Origin: Hydrogenophaga sp. IBVHS2 | GTDB taxonomy: Bacteria; Pseudomonadota; Gammaproteobacteria; Burkholderiales; Burkholderiaceae_C | DNA length: 64,000 nucleotides | Assembly (NCBI RefSeq): GCF_002127215.1 | Contig: NZ_NFUT01000004.1 | Location: 281,986 to 345,985, forward strand | Direction of reading: 5' to 3' | Part shown: one piece after another, positions 8,277 to 18,699 of the stretch | Numbering within the stretch: the stretch's first letter is position 1 | How the letters are laid out: the number at the start of each line of letters is the position of its first letter | Position numbers and translations under genes: made by a program | The notes under the pieces: generated by a model | Seen by the model: the letters and a program-made list of their open reading frames with translations, nothing else | Told to the model about the DNA's origin: nothing | Database searches by the model: none

Positions 8277-9502
8277 ACAGCACCACCGCCACCCGACAGC
8301 CCGCCGGCTTCGCGCTGCCGCGCAACGCGCCTGCCGCCGCCCGCACCACGCTGCAGCTGCTGCAGCGCCTGGTCCACGGCAGCCTCACGCTGACCCTGCC
8401 CGACGGCTCGGTGCAGCGCTTCGGCGGCACCGAAGGCCCGCACGCGAGCATGAAGCTGCACAACTGGAACGTGTGCAGCGCCGCCCTGAAATCGGGCGAC
8501 ATCGGATTTGCCGAGAGCTTCATTGCCGGCGACTGGACCACCCCCAACCTGACCACGCTGCTGGAGCTGATGATCGCCAACCGCCGCGAGGTGGAGGACG
8601 TCATCTACGGTTCGTGGTTCGGGCGCCTGGCCTACCGCATCAAGCACCTGCTCAACCGCAACAGCAAGGCCAACAGCCGCAAGAACATCCATGCCCACTA
8701 CGACCTGGGCAACCCGTTCTACCGCCTGTGGCTCGACGAGACCATGAACTACTCGTCGGCCTGGTTCGAGACGCCGGATCAGGACATGGTCGACGCCCAG
8801 CACGCCAAGGTGCGTCGCGCACTGCGCATGGCCGGCGTGAAGCCGGGCGACCGCGTGCTGGAGATCGGCTGCGGCTGGGGCGCGCTGGCCGAGAAGGCCA
8901 TCCTGGAATTCGACGCCGGCATCACCGGTGTGACCCTGTCGACCGAGCAACTGGAATTCGCGCAGGAGCGCATGCAGCGCATCGGCGGCGCCGGGCGCGC
9001 CGACCTGCGCCTGCAGGACTACCGCGACATCCGCGACCAGCCCTTCGACGCGGTCTGCTCGATCGAGATGATCGAAGCCGTGGGCCGCGAGTACTGGCCG
9101 ACCTACTTCCAGACCGTGGCCCGCCTGCTCAAGGCCGGCGGCCAGGCCTGCATCCAGAGCATCGTGATCGACGACGCCCTGTTCGACCGCTACATCAAGG
9201 GCACCGACTTCATCCAGCAGTACATCTTCCCCGGCGGCTGTCTGCCCAGCCCGAGCGAGTTCCGCGCCCAGGCGCGCGCCGCCGGCCTGGAGGTGGTGGA
9301 CGAGTTCGCCTTCGGCCTGGACTACGCCGAGACGCTGGCCCGCTGGCGCGACCGCTTCCTGCACGAGCAGGACAGGGTGCTGGCCCTGGGCTTCGACCAG
9401 CGCTTCATGCGCATCTGGGAGTTCTACCTCGCGTACTGCGAGGCCGGCTTCCGGGGCCGGAACATCGACGTCGTGCAGTACACGCTGCGCAAGCCCGCCT
9501 GA
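8273..9502 (+). CDS. Cyclopropane-fatty-acyl-phospholipid synthase-like methyltransferase
   Basis: 409 residues. The SAM-binding motif VLEIGCGWGALAEKA lies at about residues 195-209, preceded by the substrate-side segment YDLGNPFYRLWLDETMNYSSA and followed by SIEMIEAVGREYW, both hallmarks of the family acting on unsaturated acyl chains of membrane phospholipids. The N-terminal lipid-binding region is present, so length is normal. The ATG overlaps the DUF1365 stop. Neighbourhood with the flavoprotein suggests it belongs to the branch that methylates fatty acids in light or singlet-oxygen responses rather than the housekeeping cfa, but product identity (cyclopropane, methyl-branched or furan precursor) cannot be told from sequence. 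Confidence 0.9.
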   Translation: MNSTTATRQPAGFALPRNAPAAARTTLQLLQRLVHGSLTLTLPDGSVQRFGGTEGPHASMKLHNWNVCSAALKSGDIGFAESFIAGDWTTPNLTTLLELMIANRREVEDVIYGSWFGRLAYRIKHLLNRNSKANSRKNIHAHYDLGNPFYRLWLDETMNYSSAWFETPDQDMVDAQHAKVRRALRMAGVKPGDRVLEIGCGWGALAEKAILEFDAGITGVTLSTEQLEFAQERMQRIGGAGRADLRLQDYRDIRDQPFDAVCSIEMIEAVGREYWPTYFQTVARLLKAGGQACIQSIVIDDALFDRYIKGTDFIQQYIFPGGCLPSPSEFRAQARAAGLEVVDEFAFGLDYAETLARWRDRFLHEQDRVLALGFDQRFMRIWEFYLAYCEAGFRGRNIDVVQYTLRKPA

Positions 9503-9522
9503 CCCACCACCGGAGAGCCGGC

Positions 9523-10110
9523 ATGAACATCCGCAACCCATCGCTGCCGACCTCGCTGCTGGCCCCGCTGGTCTGCGCCATGTTTTTGCTGAGCGGGCTG
9601 CCGGCGCAGGCCAATCCCCCTGAACCCACCCTTACTGCTGCCCTGCAGGACAAGACCAGCGTCGGTCAGGCGCGGCTGAAGGTGTGGGGTTTCGACGTCT
9701 ACGACGCCACGCTCTTTGCCCGCCCGGGCTTCGACGCCGCGCGCTTTGGCGAGCAGCGCTTTGCCCTCGAGCTGGCCTACCTGCGCAACTTCGATGGCGC
9801 CGACATCGCCGAGCGCTCGATCGACGAGATGCGGCGCGTGGCCCCGCTGGACGAATCGCGTGCGGCGGCATGGCTTAAGGCCATGACCGACCTGTTCCCC
9901 AACGTCAAGAAAGGCGACCGCATCACCGGCGTGCATGTGCCCGGCGTCGGCGCCCGCTTCTACCTCAATGGCCGGCTGCTGGGCGAGGTGGCGGATGACG
10001 CCTTCTCGCGCCAGTTCTTCGGCATCTGGCTGTCGCCGCGCACCTCGCAGCCCCGCATGCGGGAGACGCTGCTGCAATCGGTGGCGGGCGCCTCGCCCCG
10101 CACGCCATGA
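9523..10110 (+). CDS. Exported chalcone-isomerase-fold protein
   Basis: 195 residues. A signal peptide is visible, with hydrophobic residues to about 26 and a likely cut after LPAQA. The mature part resembles the chalcone isomerase-like family: WGFDVYDATLFARPGF, ELAYLRNFDGADIAERSIDEMRR and FYLNGRLLGEV. Bacterial members are not flavonoid enzymes; related folds bind fatty acids, so a periplasmic lipid-binding role is a reasonable inference. A GGAGAG ribosome site precedes the ATG by about six bases, and the stop overlaps the next start. Confidence 0.8.
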   Translation: MNIRNPSLPTSLLAPLVCAMFLLSGLPAQANPPEPTLTAALQDKTSVGQARLKVWGFDVYDATLFARPGFDAARFGEQRFALELAYLRNFDGADIAERSIDEMRRVAPLDESRAAAWLKAMTDLFPNVKKGDRITGVHVPGVGARFYLNGRLLGEVADDAFSRQFFGIWLSPRTSQPRMRETLLQSVAGASPRTP

Positions 10111-11423
10111 ACACGTCGCAGGACCCGGCAGCACGCTTCATCGGACCGGGCGCCTGGCGCCATGGCGTGGCCTACGGCCTGCTGGGACTGCCGCTGGCCT
10201 TCGTGGCCCTGCCGCTGTATGTGGTCCTGCCCAACCACTATGCCCGCGAGTTCGGCGCCCCCCTGGCTGCGCTGGGCGCGGTGCTGCTGGCCGCGCGGCT
10301 GGTGGACGCGGTGCTCGACCCCATCATCGGCCGCTGGTGCGACCGGCTCGCGGCGCGCTCGCCCGGCGCCGTGCTGGGGGTGAGCGGCCTGTCGGCCGTG
10401 CTGCTGGCCCTGGGCCTGTGGGCCCTGTTCTTTCCACCCGCTGCCGTGCGCGACGGCGGCACGCTGCTGCTGGGATGGGCCGGGCTGGTGATGGCCCTGA
10501 GCTACACCGTGTTCAGCGTGATGAGCGTGGCGCACCAGGCCTGGGGTGCCCGCCTGGGCGGCACCGAAGCGCAGCGCAGCCGCGTGGTGGCGTGGCGCGA
10601 AGCGCTGGGCCTGTGCGGTGTGCTGATCGCCGCCGTGCTGCCCGGCACCCTGGGTCTGGGCGCCATGGTGGGCAGTTTTGCGGTGCTGCTGGCCCTGGGC
10701 TGGTGGGCCTGGAGCCGCAGCATCCGGCCGCCCGCCAGCCCGGATGCCGATGCACCCCGGGCCGTCGCCGGCCCTTCGCCGCTGCGCCAGGGCGCCTTCG
10801 TGCGGCTGCTGGCGGTGTTCGTCATCAACGGCACGGCCAGCGCCGTGCCGGCCACCCTGGTGCTGTTCTTCGTGCAGGACCGGCTGCAGGCACCCGGCAG
10901 CATCGAACCGGCCTTTCTGGGCACGTATTTCCTGTGCGCGGCCCTGTCGATGCCGCTGTGGGTGCGCATCGTGGCCCGCTTCGGGCTGGCGCGCAGCTGG
11001 CTGCTGGGCATGGGACTGTCGGTGGCCGTGTTCGTGTGGGCTGCCACCCTGGGCACGGGCGACATCGCCCCCTTCATCGTGGTGTGTGCGCTCTCGGGCA
11101 TGGCCCTGGGCGCCGACCTCACCGTGCCCGGCGCGCTGCTGGCCGGCCTGATCGGTGATCTGGGCGAACGTGGCCGGCGCGAGGGTGCGTACTTCGGCTG
11201 GTGGAACTTTGCCGCCAAGCTCAACCTGGCACTGGCGGCCGGCCTGGCCCTGCCGGTGCTGGCCTGGCTGGGCTACGAGCCCGGCTCCCGCGACCCGCAG
11301 GCCCTCATGACGCTGACCGCCGCCTACTGCCTGCTGCCCTGCGTGCTCAAGCTGCTGGCCGGTGCCGCCCTGTACGGGCTGGTGATCCGCCGACCTGCCC
11401 TGCGCGCGCCCCAACCTGTCTGA
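10107..11423 (+). CDS. MFS carrier, GPH/melibiose-permease-like
   Basis: 438 residues with about twelve hydrophobic segments. The N-terminal GLLGLPLAFVALPLYVVLP and the loop DAVLDPIIGRWCDR match the GPH branch of the major facilitator superfamily. A second half-repeat of the loop is less clear. It is translationally coupled to the chalcone-isomerase-like gene. In this operon a sugar substrate is unlikely; equivalents in light-regulated clusters are of unknown substrate, and a lipid or lipid-precursor role is only suggested by position. An ATG at 10162 is possible but would remove part of the first segment. Confidence 0.8.
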   Translation: MNTSQDPAARFIGPGAWRHGVAYGLLGLPLAFVALPLYVVLPNHYAREFGAPLAALGAVLLAARLVDAVLDPIIGRWCDRLAARSPGAVLGVSGLSAVLLALGLWALFFPPAAVRDGGTLLLGWAGLVMALSYTVFSVMSVAHQAWGARLGGTEAQRSRVVAWREALGLCGVLIAAVLPGTLGLGAMVGSFAVLLALGWWAWSRSIRPPASPDADAPRAVAGPSPLRQGAFVRLLAVFVINGTASAVPATLVLFFVQDRLQAPGSIEPAFLGTYFLCAALSMPLWVRIVARFGLARSWLLGMGLSVAVFVWAATLGTGDIAPFIVVCALSGMALGADLTVPGALLAGLIGDLGERGRREGAYFGWWNFAAKLNLALAAGLALPVLAWLGYEPGSRDPQALMTLTAAYCLLPCVLKLLAGAALYGLVIRRPALRAPQPV

Positions 11424-11449
11424 AACCCCATCTGAAACGGAACCCCATC

Positions 11450-11989
11450 ATGCAACGACGACTCCTGCTGGCAGCCGGTCTGGCCGGTGCCGCCACCCTG
11501 GCCGGCTGCGCCGGCCCCCAGGTCGGCCAGTACGCGGCCGAGAAGCCGGTGCTTGACCTGCGCCAGTACTTCAACGGCACGCTGGATGCCTACGGCATCT
11601 TCACCGACCGGTCGGGCGCGGTGGTCAAGCGCTTCACCGTGGTGATGCGCTGCACCTGGAACGGAGACGAAGGCGTGCTGGACGAGGACTTCATCTACTC
11701 CGACGGCACCACCCAGAAGCGCATCTGGCGCCTCAAGCACCTGGGCAACGGCCGCTACAGCGGTCGCGCCGACGACGTGGTGGGTGAAGCCATCGGAGAG
11801 ACGCAGGGCAACGCCTTCCGCTGGGGCTATACCCTGGCGCTGCCGGTGGACGGCAAGGTCTGGGAGGTGCAGTTCGACGACTGGATGTACCTCATGGACG
11901 ACCGCGTCATGCTCAACAAGGCCGAGATGAGCAAGTTCGGCATCCGCCTGGGCGAAGTGACCCTGAGTTTCGTGAAGCGCGCACCATGA
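11450..11989 (+). CDS. DUF3833 lipoprotein
   Basis: 179 residues. The N-terminus MQRRLLLAAGLAGAATLAGC is a lipoprotein signal with Cys20 as the lipidation site. The mature part matches DUF3833, with KPVLDLRQYFNGTLDAYG, GVLDEDFIYSDG, FRWGYTLALPV and DDWMYLMDDRVMLNKA. Members are membrane-anchored lipoproteins of unknown function found in cfa/DUF1365/SDR neighbourhoods. The 26-base gap to the carrier gene lacks a strong ribosome site, while the stop overlaps the SDR start (ATGA). Its likely work is at the envelope on the modified lipids made by this operon (inference). Confidence 0.85.
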   Translation: MQRRLLLAAGLAGAATLAGCAGPQVGQYAAEKPVLDLRQYFNGTLDAYGIFTDRSGAVVKRFTVVMRCTWNGDEGVLDEDFIYSDGTTQKRIWRLKHLGNGRYSGRADDVVGEAIGETQGNAFRWGYTLALPVDGKVWEVQFDDWMYLMDDRVMLNKAEMSKFGIRLGEVTLSFVKRAP

Positions 11990-12849
11990 ACCGCAGCGCG
12001 ACCGACACCCGAGGGGCCGTGGTGCCCCGTCAGCCCGCCGAGGCCACTGCGCCACCGCGCGGTTTCTGGGCGCCCTTCAACCCGCCGCTGACCGACTGGA
12101 CCGGCCGGCGGGTGTGGCTGGTGGGCGCCTCCAGCGGCATCGGCGAAGCCTGTGCCCGGGCCCTGCATGCACGGGGCGCGCAGGTGCTGGTGTCGGCCCG
12201 CGGCGCCGAGGCGCTGGAGGCCTTTGCCGCCGCGCATGGCGGCAGCCATCCGGCCCAGGCCTGGCCGCTGGACGTGACCGATGCCCAGGCAGTCCGGACC
12301 ACCGCCCGCTCCATCCTGGCCGAAGGACCGCTGGATCTGGTGGTGTACTGCGCCGGCCACTACCGCGAGATGCGCGCCACCGCCATGGACATGGCCGACC
12401 TGGAGCGCCACTGGGCCATCAACTACCAGGGCGCCCTGCATGTGCTGGACGCCGTGGTGCCGGCGATGCTGGCCCGCGGCGCCGGCCACATCAGCCTGAT
12501 CAGCAGCGTGGCGGGCTTCCGGGGCCTGCCCAAGAGCCTGGCCTATGGCCCGACAAAGGCGGCGCTGACCAATCTGGCCGAGAACCTCTACCTCGATCTC
12601 TCGCCGCACGGCGTGGGCGTGAGCGTGGTGCATCCCGGCTTCGTGCAGACGCCGCTGACGGCCCAGAACCAGTTCGAGATGCCGGCCCTGATCACGCCGC
12701 AGCAGGCCGCCGATGCCATGCTGGCCGACTGGGGCAAGGGCGCCTTCGAGATCCATTACCCCAAGCGCTTCACCCATTTCATGAAGCTGCTGCGGCTGCT
12801 GCCCTACCGGCTGTTCTTCCCGCTGGTGCGGCGTTTCACCGGACTCTGA
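11986..12849 (+). CDS. Short-chain dehydrogenase/reductase
   Basis: 287 residues of classical SDR type. The cofactor motif GASSGIG is at residues 47-53, the catalytic Ser lies in LISSVAG (about 173-174), and Tyr187 and Lys191 form YGPTK. A non-conserved proline-rich extension of about 35 residues precedes the fold. The C-terminal segment MKLLRLLPYRLFFPLVRRF is hydrophobic and basic and may contact the membrane. Coupling to the DUF3833 gene and a 3-base gap to the NTF2-like gene put it inside the light-island operon. Substrate is unknown; an oxidised lipid or fatty aldehyde would fit context. Confidence 0.85.
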   Translation: MNRSATDTRGAVVPRQPAEATAPPRGFWAPFNPPLTDWTGRRVWLVGASSGIGEACARALHARGAQVLVSARGAEALEAFAAAHGGSHPAQAWPLDVTDAQAVRTTARSILAEGPLDLVVYCAGHYREMRATAMDMADLERHWAINYQGALHVLDAVVPAMLARGAGHISLISSVAGFRGLPKSLAYGPTKAALTNLAENLYLDLSPHGVGVSVVHPGFVQTPLTAQNQFEMPALITPQQAADAMLADWGKGAFEIHYPKRFTHFMKLLRLLPYRLFFPLVRRFTGL

Positions 12850-12852
12850 CGC

Positions 12853-13302
12853 ATGGCCCTGGACGACGCTGCGGCCCGCGCCGCCACCGAGCGCATCTGC
12901 CATTACTTCGAGCACCTGTCGCCGGCATCGCTGGGCGAGATCGACCGGCTCTACACCGCGGATGCCCGCTTCAAGGACCCGTTCAACGAGGTGCGCGGCA
13001 CGGCCGCCGTGCGCGGCATCTTCGAGCACATGTACGTCTCGCTGCACGAACCCCGCTTCGTGGTGACGCAGCGCATCGTCGATGGCGCCCAGGTGTTCCT
13101 GGCTTGGGAGTTCCACTTCCGGTTCCGGCGCTTCGACACCGAGCGCCCACAGGTGATCCGGGGCGGCTCGCACCTGCAGCTGGCCGACGATGGCCGCATC
13201 GCCGACCACCGCGACTACTGGGACGCGGCCGAAGAGCTGTACGAGAAGCTGCCGCTGGTGGGCGCGCTGATGCGCTGGCTCAAGCGCCGCGCCGGCGAGT
13301 GA
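12853..13302 (+). CDS. NTF2-like/SnoaL-fold protein
   Basis: 149 residues of the nuclear-transport-factor-2-like cone fold: an N-terminal helix (ERICHYFEHLSPASLGEIDRL), then YTADARFKDPFNEVRG, and strands ending AWEFHFRFRRFD and IADHRDYWDAAEELYEKL. The Asp/His pair in DHRDYWD is common in family members with isomerase- or hydratase-like activity. It is the last gene of the light-island operon; its TGA abuts the stop of the convergent GST gene, producing TGATCA. Function is unknown; SDR plus NTF2-like pairs recur in such clusters. Confidence 0.8.
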   Translation: MALDDAAARAATERICHYFEHLSPASLGEIDRLYTADARFKDPFNEVRGTAAVRGIFEHMYVSLHEPRFVVTQRIVDGAQVFLAWEFHFRFRRFDTERPQVIRGGSHLQLADDGRIADHRDYWDAAEELYEKLPLVGALMRWLKRRAGE

Positions 13303-15431
<2,129 letters not shown>

Positions 15432-15433
15432 AT

Positions 15434-15841
15434 TCAGTTGCCGCGCGCCCGTTCGGCGTAGCGGTTGAAGCGCCAGGCATCGCCCTCCAGGGTGATGCGG
15501 CGCCAGGTGGCCCGCTTCTCGCCGGGCGTCATTTCGGTCCAGCGCTGCACCTCGTCGAACGACCGGCCGCAGCCTTTGCAGACCTCGTCCCCCTGGCTGG
15601 TGGAGCAGATGGCGATGCAGGGCGTGTCCGGCGTGCTGGCGTACCAGGCCATCCAGGCGTCGCGGGCGGCCGGCGGCAGGGTGCGCTCGTCGGCCTCGGT
15701 CTCGCGGAAGTACACCAGCAGGGCATACACCTCGGCCAGCGCCCGCAAGGGCGCGGCCAGCGACACGCCGTCGGGGGACGGCGAGCGTTCGCGCCAGTAG
15801 TTGATCGCGGCTTCGATGTCGGAGATGTGGATGCCGGCCAT
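15434..15841 (-). CDS. DUF3717-DUF1289 fusion protein
   Basis: 135 residues from the ATG at 15841. The N-terminal half (IHISDIEAAINYWRERSPS and a helical stretch) fits DUF3717. The C-terminal half is a DUF1289 cysteine motif, PCIAICSTSQGDEVCKGCGRS with FDEVQRWTEMTPGEKRATW, giving four Cys that probably bind a metal. Function is unknown for both domains. The gene is convergent with purB, with only two bases between stops. A longer reading to 15907 has no support. Confidence 0.8.
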   Translation of the reverse strand: MAGIHISDIEAAINYWRERSPSPDGVSLAAPLRALAEVYALLVYFRETEADERTLPPAARDAWMAWYASTPDTPCIAICSTSQGDEVCKGCGRSFDEVQRWTEMTPGEKRATWRRITLEGDAWRFNRYAERARGN

Positions 15842-16030
15842 GGGGGGTCTGTCGGAGGGAGGCCGATCATAGCCACCCTGCCATCTCCGAGGCGACCGCA
15901 GGCCCAAGCGGCTGCGGCAAATGCGTACACCCGAAACACGCGCCGCCGATAAAATGGAGGACTTTGCCGAGGGAGGGGGAGTCCGCGCGTGACGGGCAGG
16001 ACCTTCGGCCGCAACCCCTGGAGAAACTGC
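15842..16030 (+). promoter_or_regulatory. Structured leader of the TerC gene, possible manganese-riboswitch-like element
   Basis: The 189 bases before terC contain an 8-bp stem, GCCGAGGG (15966-15973) with CCTTCGGC (16002-16009), enclosing a G-rich stretch GGGGGAGTCC and CGTGACGGGCAGGA. TerC-family genes are often controlled by the yybP-ykoY manganese riboswitch, and GGGGAGT plus an ACCTTCGGC-type closing arm recall it, but the element is short and the usual CGTCAAC is not seen. Treated as a possible degenerate riboswitch only. Confidence 0.25.
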
Positions 16031-16729
16031 ATGGAATTCATGTCCGCCGCCTGGTGGTCAGCGCTGCTGGCCATCATCCTGATCGACCTGGTGCTCGCTG
16101 GCGACAACGCCATCGTGATTGCCCTGGCCGCCCGCAACCTGCCCAAGGAACACCAGAAGAAGGCCATCATCTGGGGCACGGTGGGCGCCATCATCGTCCG
16201 CTCGGCCATGACGCTGGCCGTGGTGTGGCTGCTCAAGATCCCCTACCTCATGCTGATCGGCGGCATTGCCCTGATCTGGATCGCCTACAAGCTGATCGCC
16301 GAGGACGAAGGCGACGGTGACGAGCACGGTCCGGTCGCCACCACCTTCTGGGGTGCCATGAAGACCATCATCATTGCCGACGCCGTCATGGGCATCGACA
16401 ACGTGCTGGGTGTGGCCGGTGCGGCACAGGGCTCGTTCGATCTGGTGGTCATCGGCCTGCTGGTGAGCATTCCCATCGTCGTGTTCGGCAGCACCGTGGT
16501 GCTCAAGCTGGTCGAGCGCTTCCCGGCCATCATGTACGTAGGCGCCGGCGTGCTGGCCTTCACGGCCGGCAAGATGATGGTCAACGAGCAGATGCTCAAG
16601 GACATCTTCAAGCCCGAAGGATCCGCCAACGCCCTGTACTGGGCGGTGGTCGCGGTGGTGATCGTGGGCGTGCTGGCCGCCGGCTGGCTGCACAACCGCC
16701 GCGCCGCGGGCGGCGCGGCCTCCACCTGA
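16031..16729 (+). CDS. TerC-family integral membrane protein
   Basis: 232 residues with seven or so membrane segments. The two TerC signatures are present: LAGDNAIVIALAARNLP in the first third and its repeat ADAVMGIDNVLGVAGAA in the second half, each with the acidic Asp-Asn pair that likely coordinates metal. Family members (Alx, YkoY type) export Mn2+ and help metallate exported proteins. A ribosome site CTGGAG precedes the ATG by seven bases. An upstream in-frame start at 15989 lies inside the structured leader and is less likely. Confidence 0.9.
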   Translation: MEFMSAAWWSALLAIILIDLVLAGDNAIVIALAARNLPKEHQKKAIIWGTVGAIIVRSAMTLAVVWLLKIPYLMLIGGIALIWIAYKLIAEDEGDGDEHGPVATTFWGAMKTIIIADAVMGIDNVLGVAGAAQGSFDLVVIGLLVSIPIVVFGSTVVLKLVERFPAIMYVGAGVLAFTAGKMMVNEQMLKDIFKPEGSANALYWAVVAVVIVGVLAAGWLHNRRAAGGAAST

Positions 16730-16739
16730 TCGGCTCGCC

Positions 16740-17093
16740 ATGGGTCGCCTGATCGTCCGCTGGCTGCTGGCCGCTTGCGCGCTGCTGGCGGTCGCCTACC
16801 TCTACAGCGGGGTCGAAGTGCGCAGCTTCACGTCGGCCCTGCTGGCCGCCGCGGTGATCGGGTTCTTCAACATCACGCTGCGGCCGGTGCTGGTCATCCT
16901 GACGCTGCCAGTGACGGTGGTCACGCTGGGCCTGTTCCTGTTCGTCATCAACGCGCTGCTGTTCTGGGCCGCTGCCAGCGTGCTCGACGGCTTTTTCGTG
17001 GCCGGCTTCGGTGCCGCGCTCCTGGGCTCGCTGATCTATTCAGTGCTCTCGCTGCTCATCGATCAGGCCATGCGGGCCGTCTTCGGTCGCTGA
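16740..17093 (+). CDS. Small four-helix membrane protein of the phage-holin-4/YvlD family
   Basis: 117 residues, almost entirely hydrophobic with four predicted membrane segments. The central IGFFNITLRPVLVILTLPVTVVTLGLF is the hallmark of the Phage_holin_4_2 (YvlD-like) family. Despite the name these are chromosomal membrane proteins of unknown function, not lysis genes, and no phage genes are nearby. Ten bases separate it from terC, so the two are probably cotranscribed. Confidence 0.85.
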   Translation: MGRLIVRWLLAACALLAVAYLYSGVEVRSFTSALLAAAVIGFFNITLRPVLVILTLPVTVVTLGLFLFVINALLFWAAASVLDGFFVAGFGAALLGSLIYSVLSLLIDQAMRAVFGR

Positions 17094-17114
17094 CCCCGGC
17101 CTTCTGCGCGGGGC

Positions 17115-18641
17115 TCAGTCCTCGCGCATCGATTCCTTCAACAGCAGCTCCACATCGCGACGGCGGCTGTCCACGATGGCCAGCTCGATCGGATCGGCAT
17201 TGCGCTGCGCGGGCGGCAGCGCCTGGGCCGCCTTGAGGCGCTCCAGCGCCCCGCTGAAGTCGCGCTGGGCCGCCCGGGCCTCGGCGTCGGCCCGGACCGA
17301 CCGCAACACCTGACCCTGGGCCTGGTGGGCACGCGACAGCAGCTGCCAGGCCTGGGCATCGCGTGGGCGCGACACCACCCACTCCTGCAGCCGGCCTGCG
17401 GCGCGGCCCGGTTCGCCCGTGGCCAGCGCCGCCTGTGCACCCAGCAGCACCGCGGTGCGCGAGCTGCCGGCGAGTGCCGCATCGCGCAGCTCGGCCAGGC
17501 GCGGTGAGTGGTTGGGCGAGAGCTGTCCCGGGGCCAGCAGGATCTCCAGCAGCAGCGCGTCGGCCCAGGGACGCCCATCGACCGGCACCTGACGCCGCAG
17601 CTGTTCGGCCAGCTCGATGGCCCGGTCGCGCTGACCCAGGCGCAGCGCCGACAGCGCCGCCGCGTAGCGGGCACCCACGCCGGCATCGGCGCCTTGTCCG
17701 GTGGCCAGCAGCGCCCGCCAGCGATCGGGACTTTTCTCCGACATCACCTTGGCGCGGGCCGACACCTGGGCATGGAAGGCCAGCGACGGCTGTCCCGGAC
17801 GCGGTGCGGCCGACGCCAGCGGCCCGACCGGCAGGCGCAGCCGCATGTCGGCAATACGTTCGCCGGTCAGGGGGTGGCTACGCAGGTAGGGGAACGCGCC
17901 ATCGTCGTTCAGGCGCGAGGCCTGCTGCAGCTTGTCGAACATGGTCACGAAGCCCTGACCGTCGAAGCCGGCATCGGTGAGCACGCCGAAGCCAATCCGG
18001 TCGGCCTCGCGCTCCATGTCGCGCGAGAAGTTCAGGGAATTCTGGGCTGCCACTGCCGACCCGCCGATGATCGCCGCACCGGCCGCCTGCGGGTTGGACC
18101 CGGCGGCCAGCGCGCCCAGGATCATGGCGCCCAGCATCCATGGTGCCATGCGCTCGTCGTTCTCGATCAGGCGAGCGATGTGGCGTTGCGAGACGTGGCT
18201 GAGCTCGTGCGCCAGCACCGAGGCCACTTCTTCCGGCCGCTCGGTCAGCGCAAGCAGCCCCAGGTTCACGCCCAGGTAACCCCCGGGCAGGGCAAAGGCG
18301 TTGACGGCCCGCTCCCGCGAGACCATCAGCTCCCAGGCCAGCCGCTCGGACTGCTCGGGCGTGATCTCGCCGCGCTGGCGGGCCGCGGCCATCAAGGGCC
18401 GCCACAGGGCCTCGAGGTAGTCGCCCACCACCGGGTCATCGAGGTAATCGGGATCGCGGTAAATGCGGGTGGCGATGCGGTCACCCAGCCGGCGCTCGGC
18501 CGACAGCGACATGCCCGACCCCTCCCCCAGACTGGGCAAGGCCTGGGCCCTGGGGCCGTCACGGACCACCTGGGCCGGCAACGGAAAGGCGGTGCTCAGG
18601 GCCAGCGCAAGGCCCAGGGAAGCCAGCGGACGGATCTTCAT
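17115..18641 (-). CDS. bepA: Periplasmic M48 metalloprotease with TPR domain, BepA-like
   Basis: 508 residues. A signal peptide covers about residues 1-24 (FPLPAQ). The peptidase domain carries His145-Glu-Leu-Ser-His149 and the third zinc ligand in EREADRIG near residue 212. The C-terminal 200 residues are helical repeats (TPR). BepA/YfgC proteins monitor outer-membrane protein assembly, degrading stalled LptD and acting with the BAM complex; lptD itself lies elsewhere in this window. The gene is convergent with the small membrane protein and divergent from moaC. Assignment to BepA rather than another M48-TPR protein rests on domain order. Confidence 0.85.
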   Translation of the reverse strand: MKIRPLASLGLALALSTAFPLPAQVVRDGPRAQALPSLGEGSGMSLSAERRLGDRIATRIYRDPDYLDDPVVGDYLEALWRPLMAAARQRGEITPEQSERLAWELMVSRERAVNAFALPGGYLGVNLGLLALTERPEEVASVLAHELSHVSQRHIARLIENDERMAPWMLGAMILGALAAGSNPQAAGAAIIGGSAVAAQNSLNFSRDMEREADRIGFGVLTDAGFDGQGFVTMFDKLQQASRLNDDGAFPYLRSHPLTGERIADMRLRLPVGPLASAAPRPGQPSLAFHAQVSARAKVMSEKSPDRWRALLATGQGADAGVGARYAAALSALRLGQRDRAIELAEQLRRQVPVDGRPWADALLLEILLAPGQLSPNHSPRLAELRDAALAGSSRTAVLLGAQAALATGEPGRAAGRLQEWVVSRPRDAQAWQLLSRAHQAQGQVLRSVRADAEARAAQRDFSGALERLKAAQALPPAQRNADPIELAIVDSRRRDVELLLKESMRED

Positions 18642-18699
18642 CCCCGTATGATGCCGCCTCCGATGACCGGTTCAACGAACCCCGCGTAAAAGCCGCCCC

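Noticed and set aside
16740..17093. Possible phage lysis gene because of the holin-type family
   Set aside because: No phage genes nearby; the family is a chromosomal membrane protein group and the gene follows terC.
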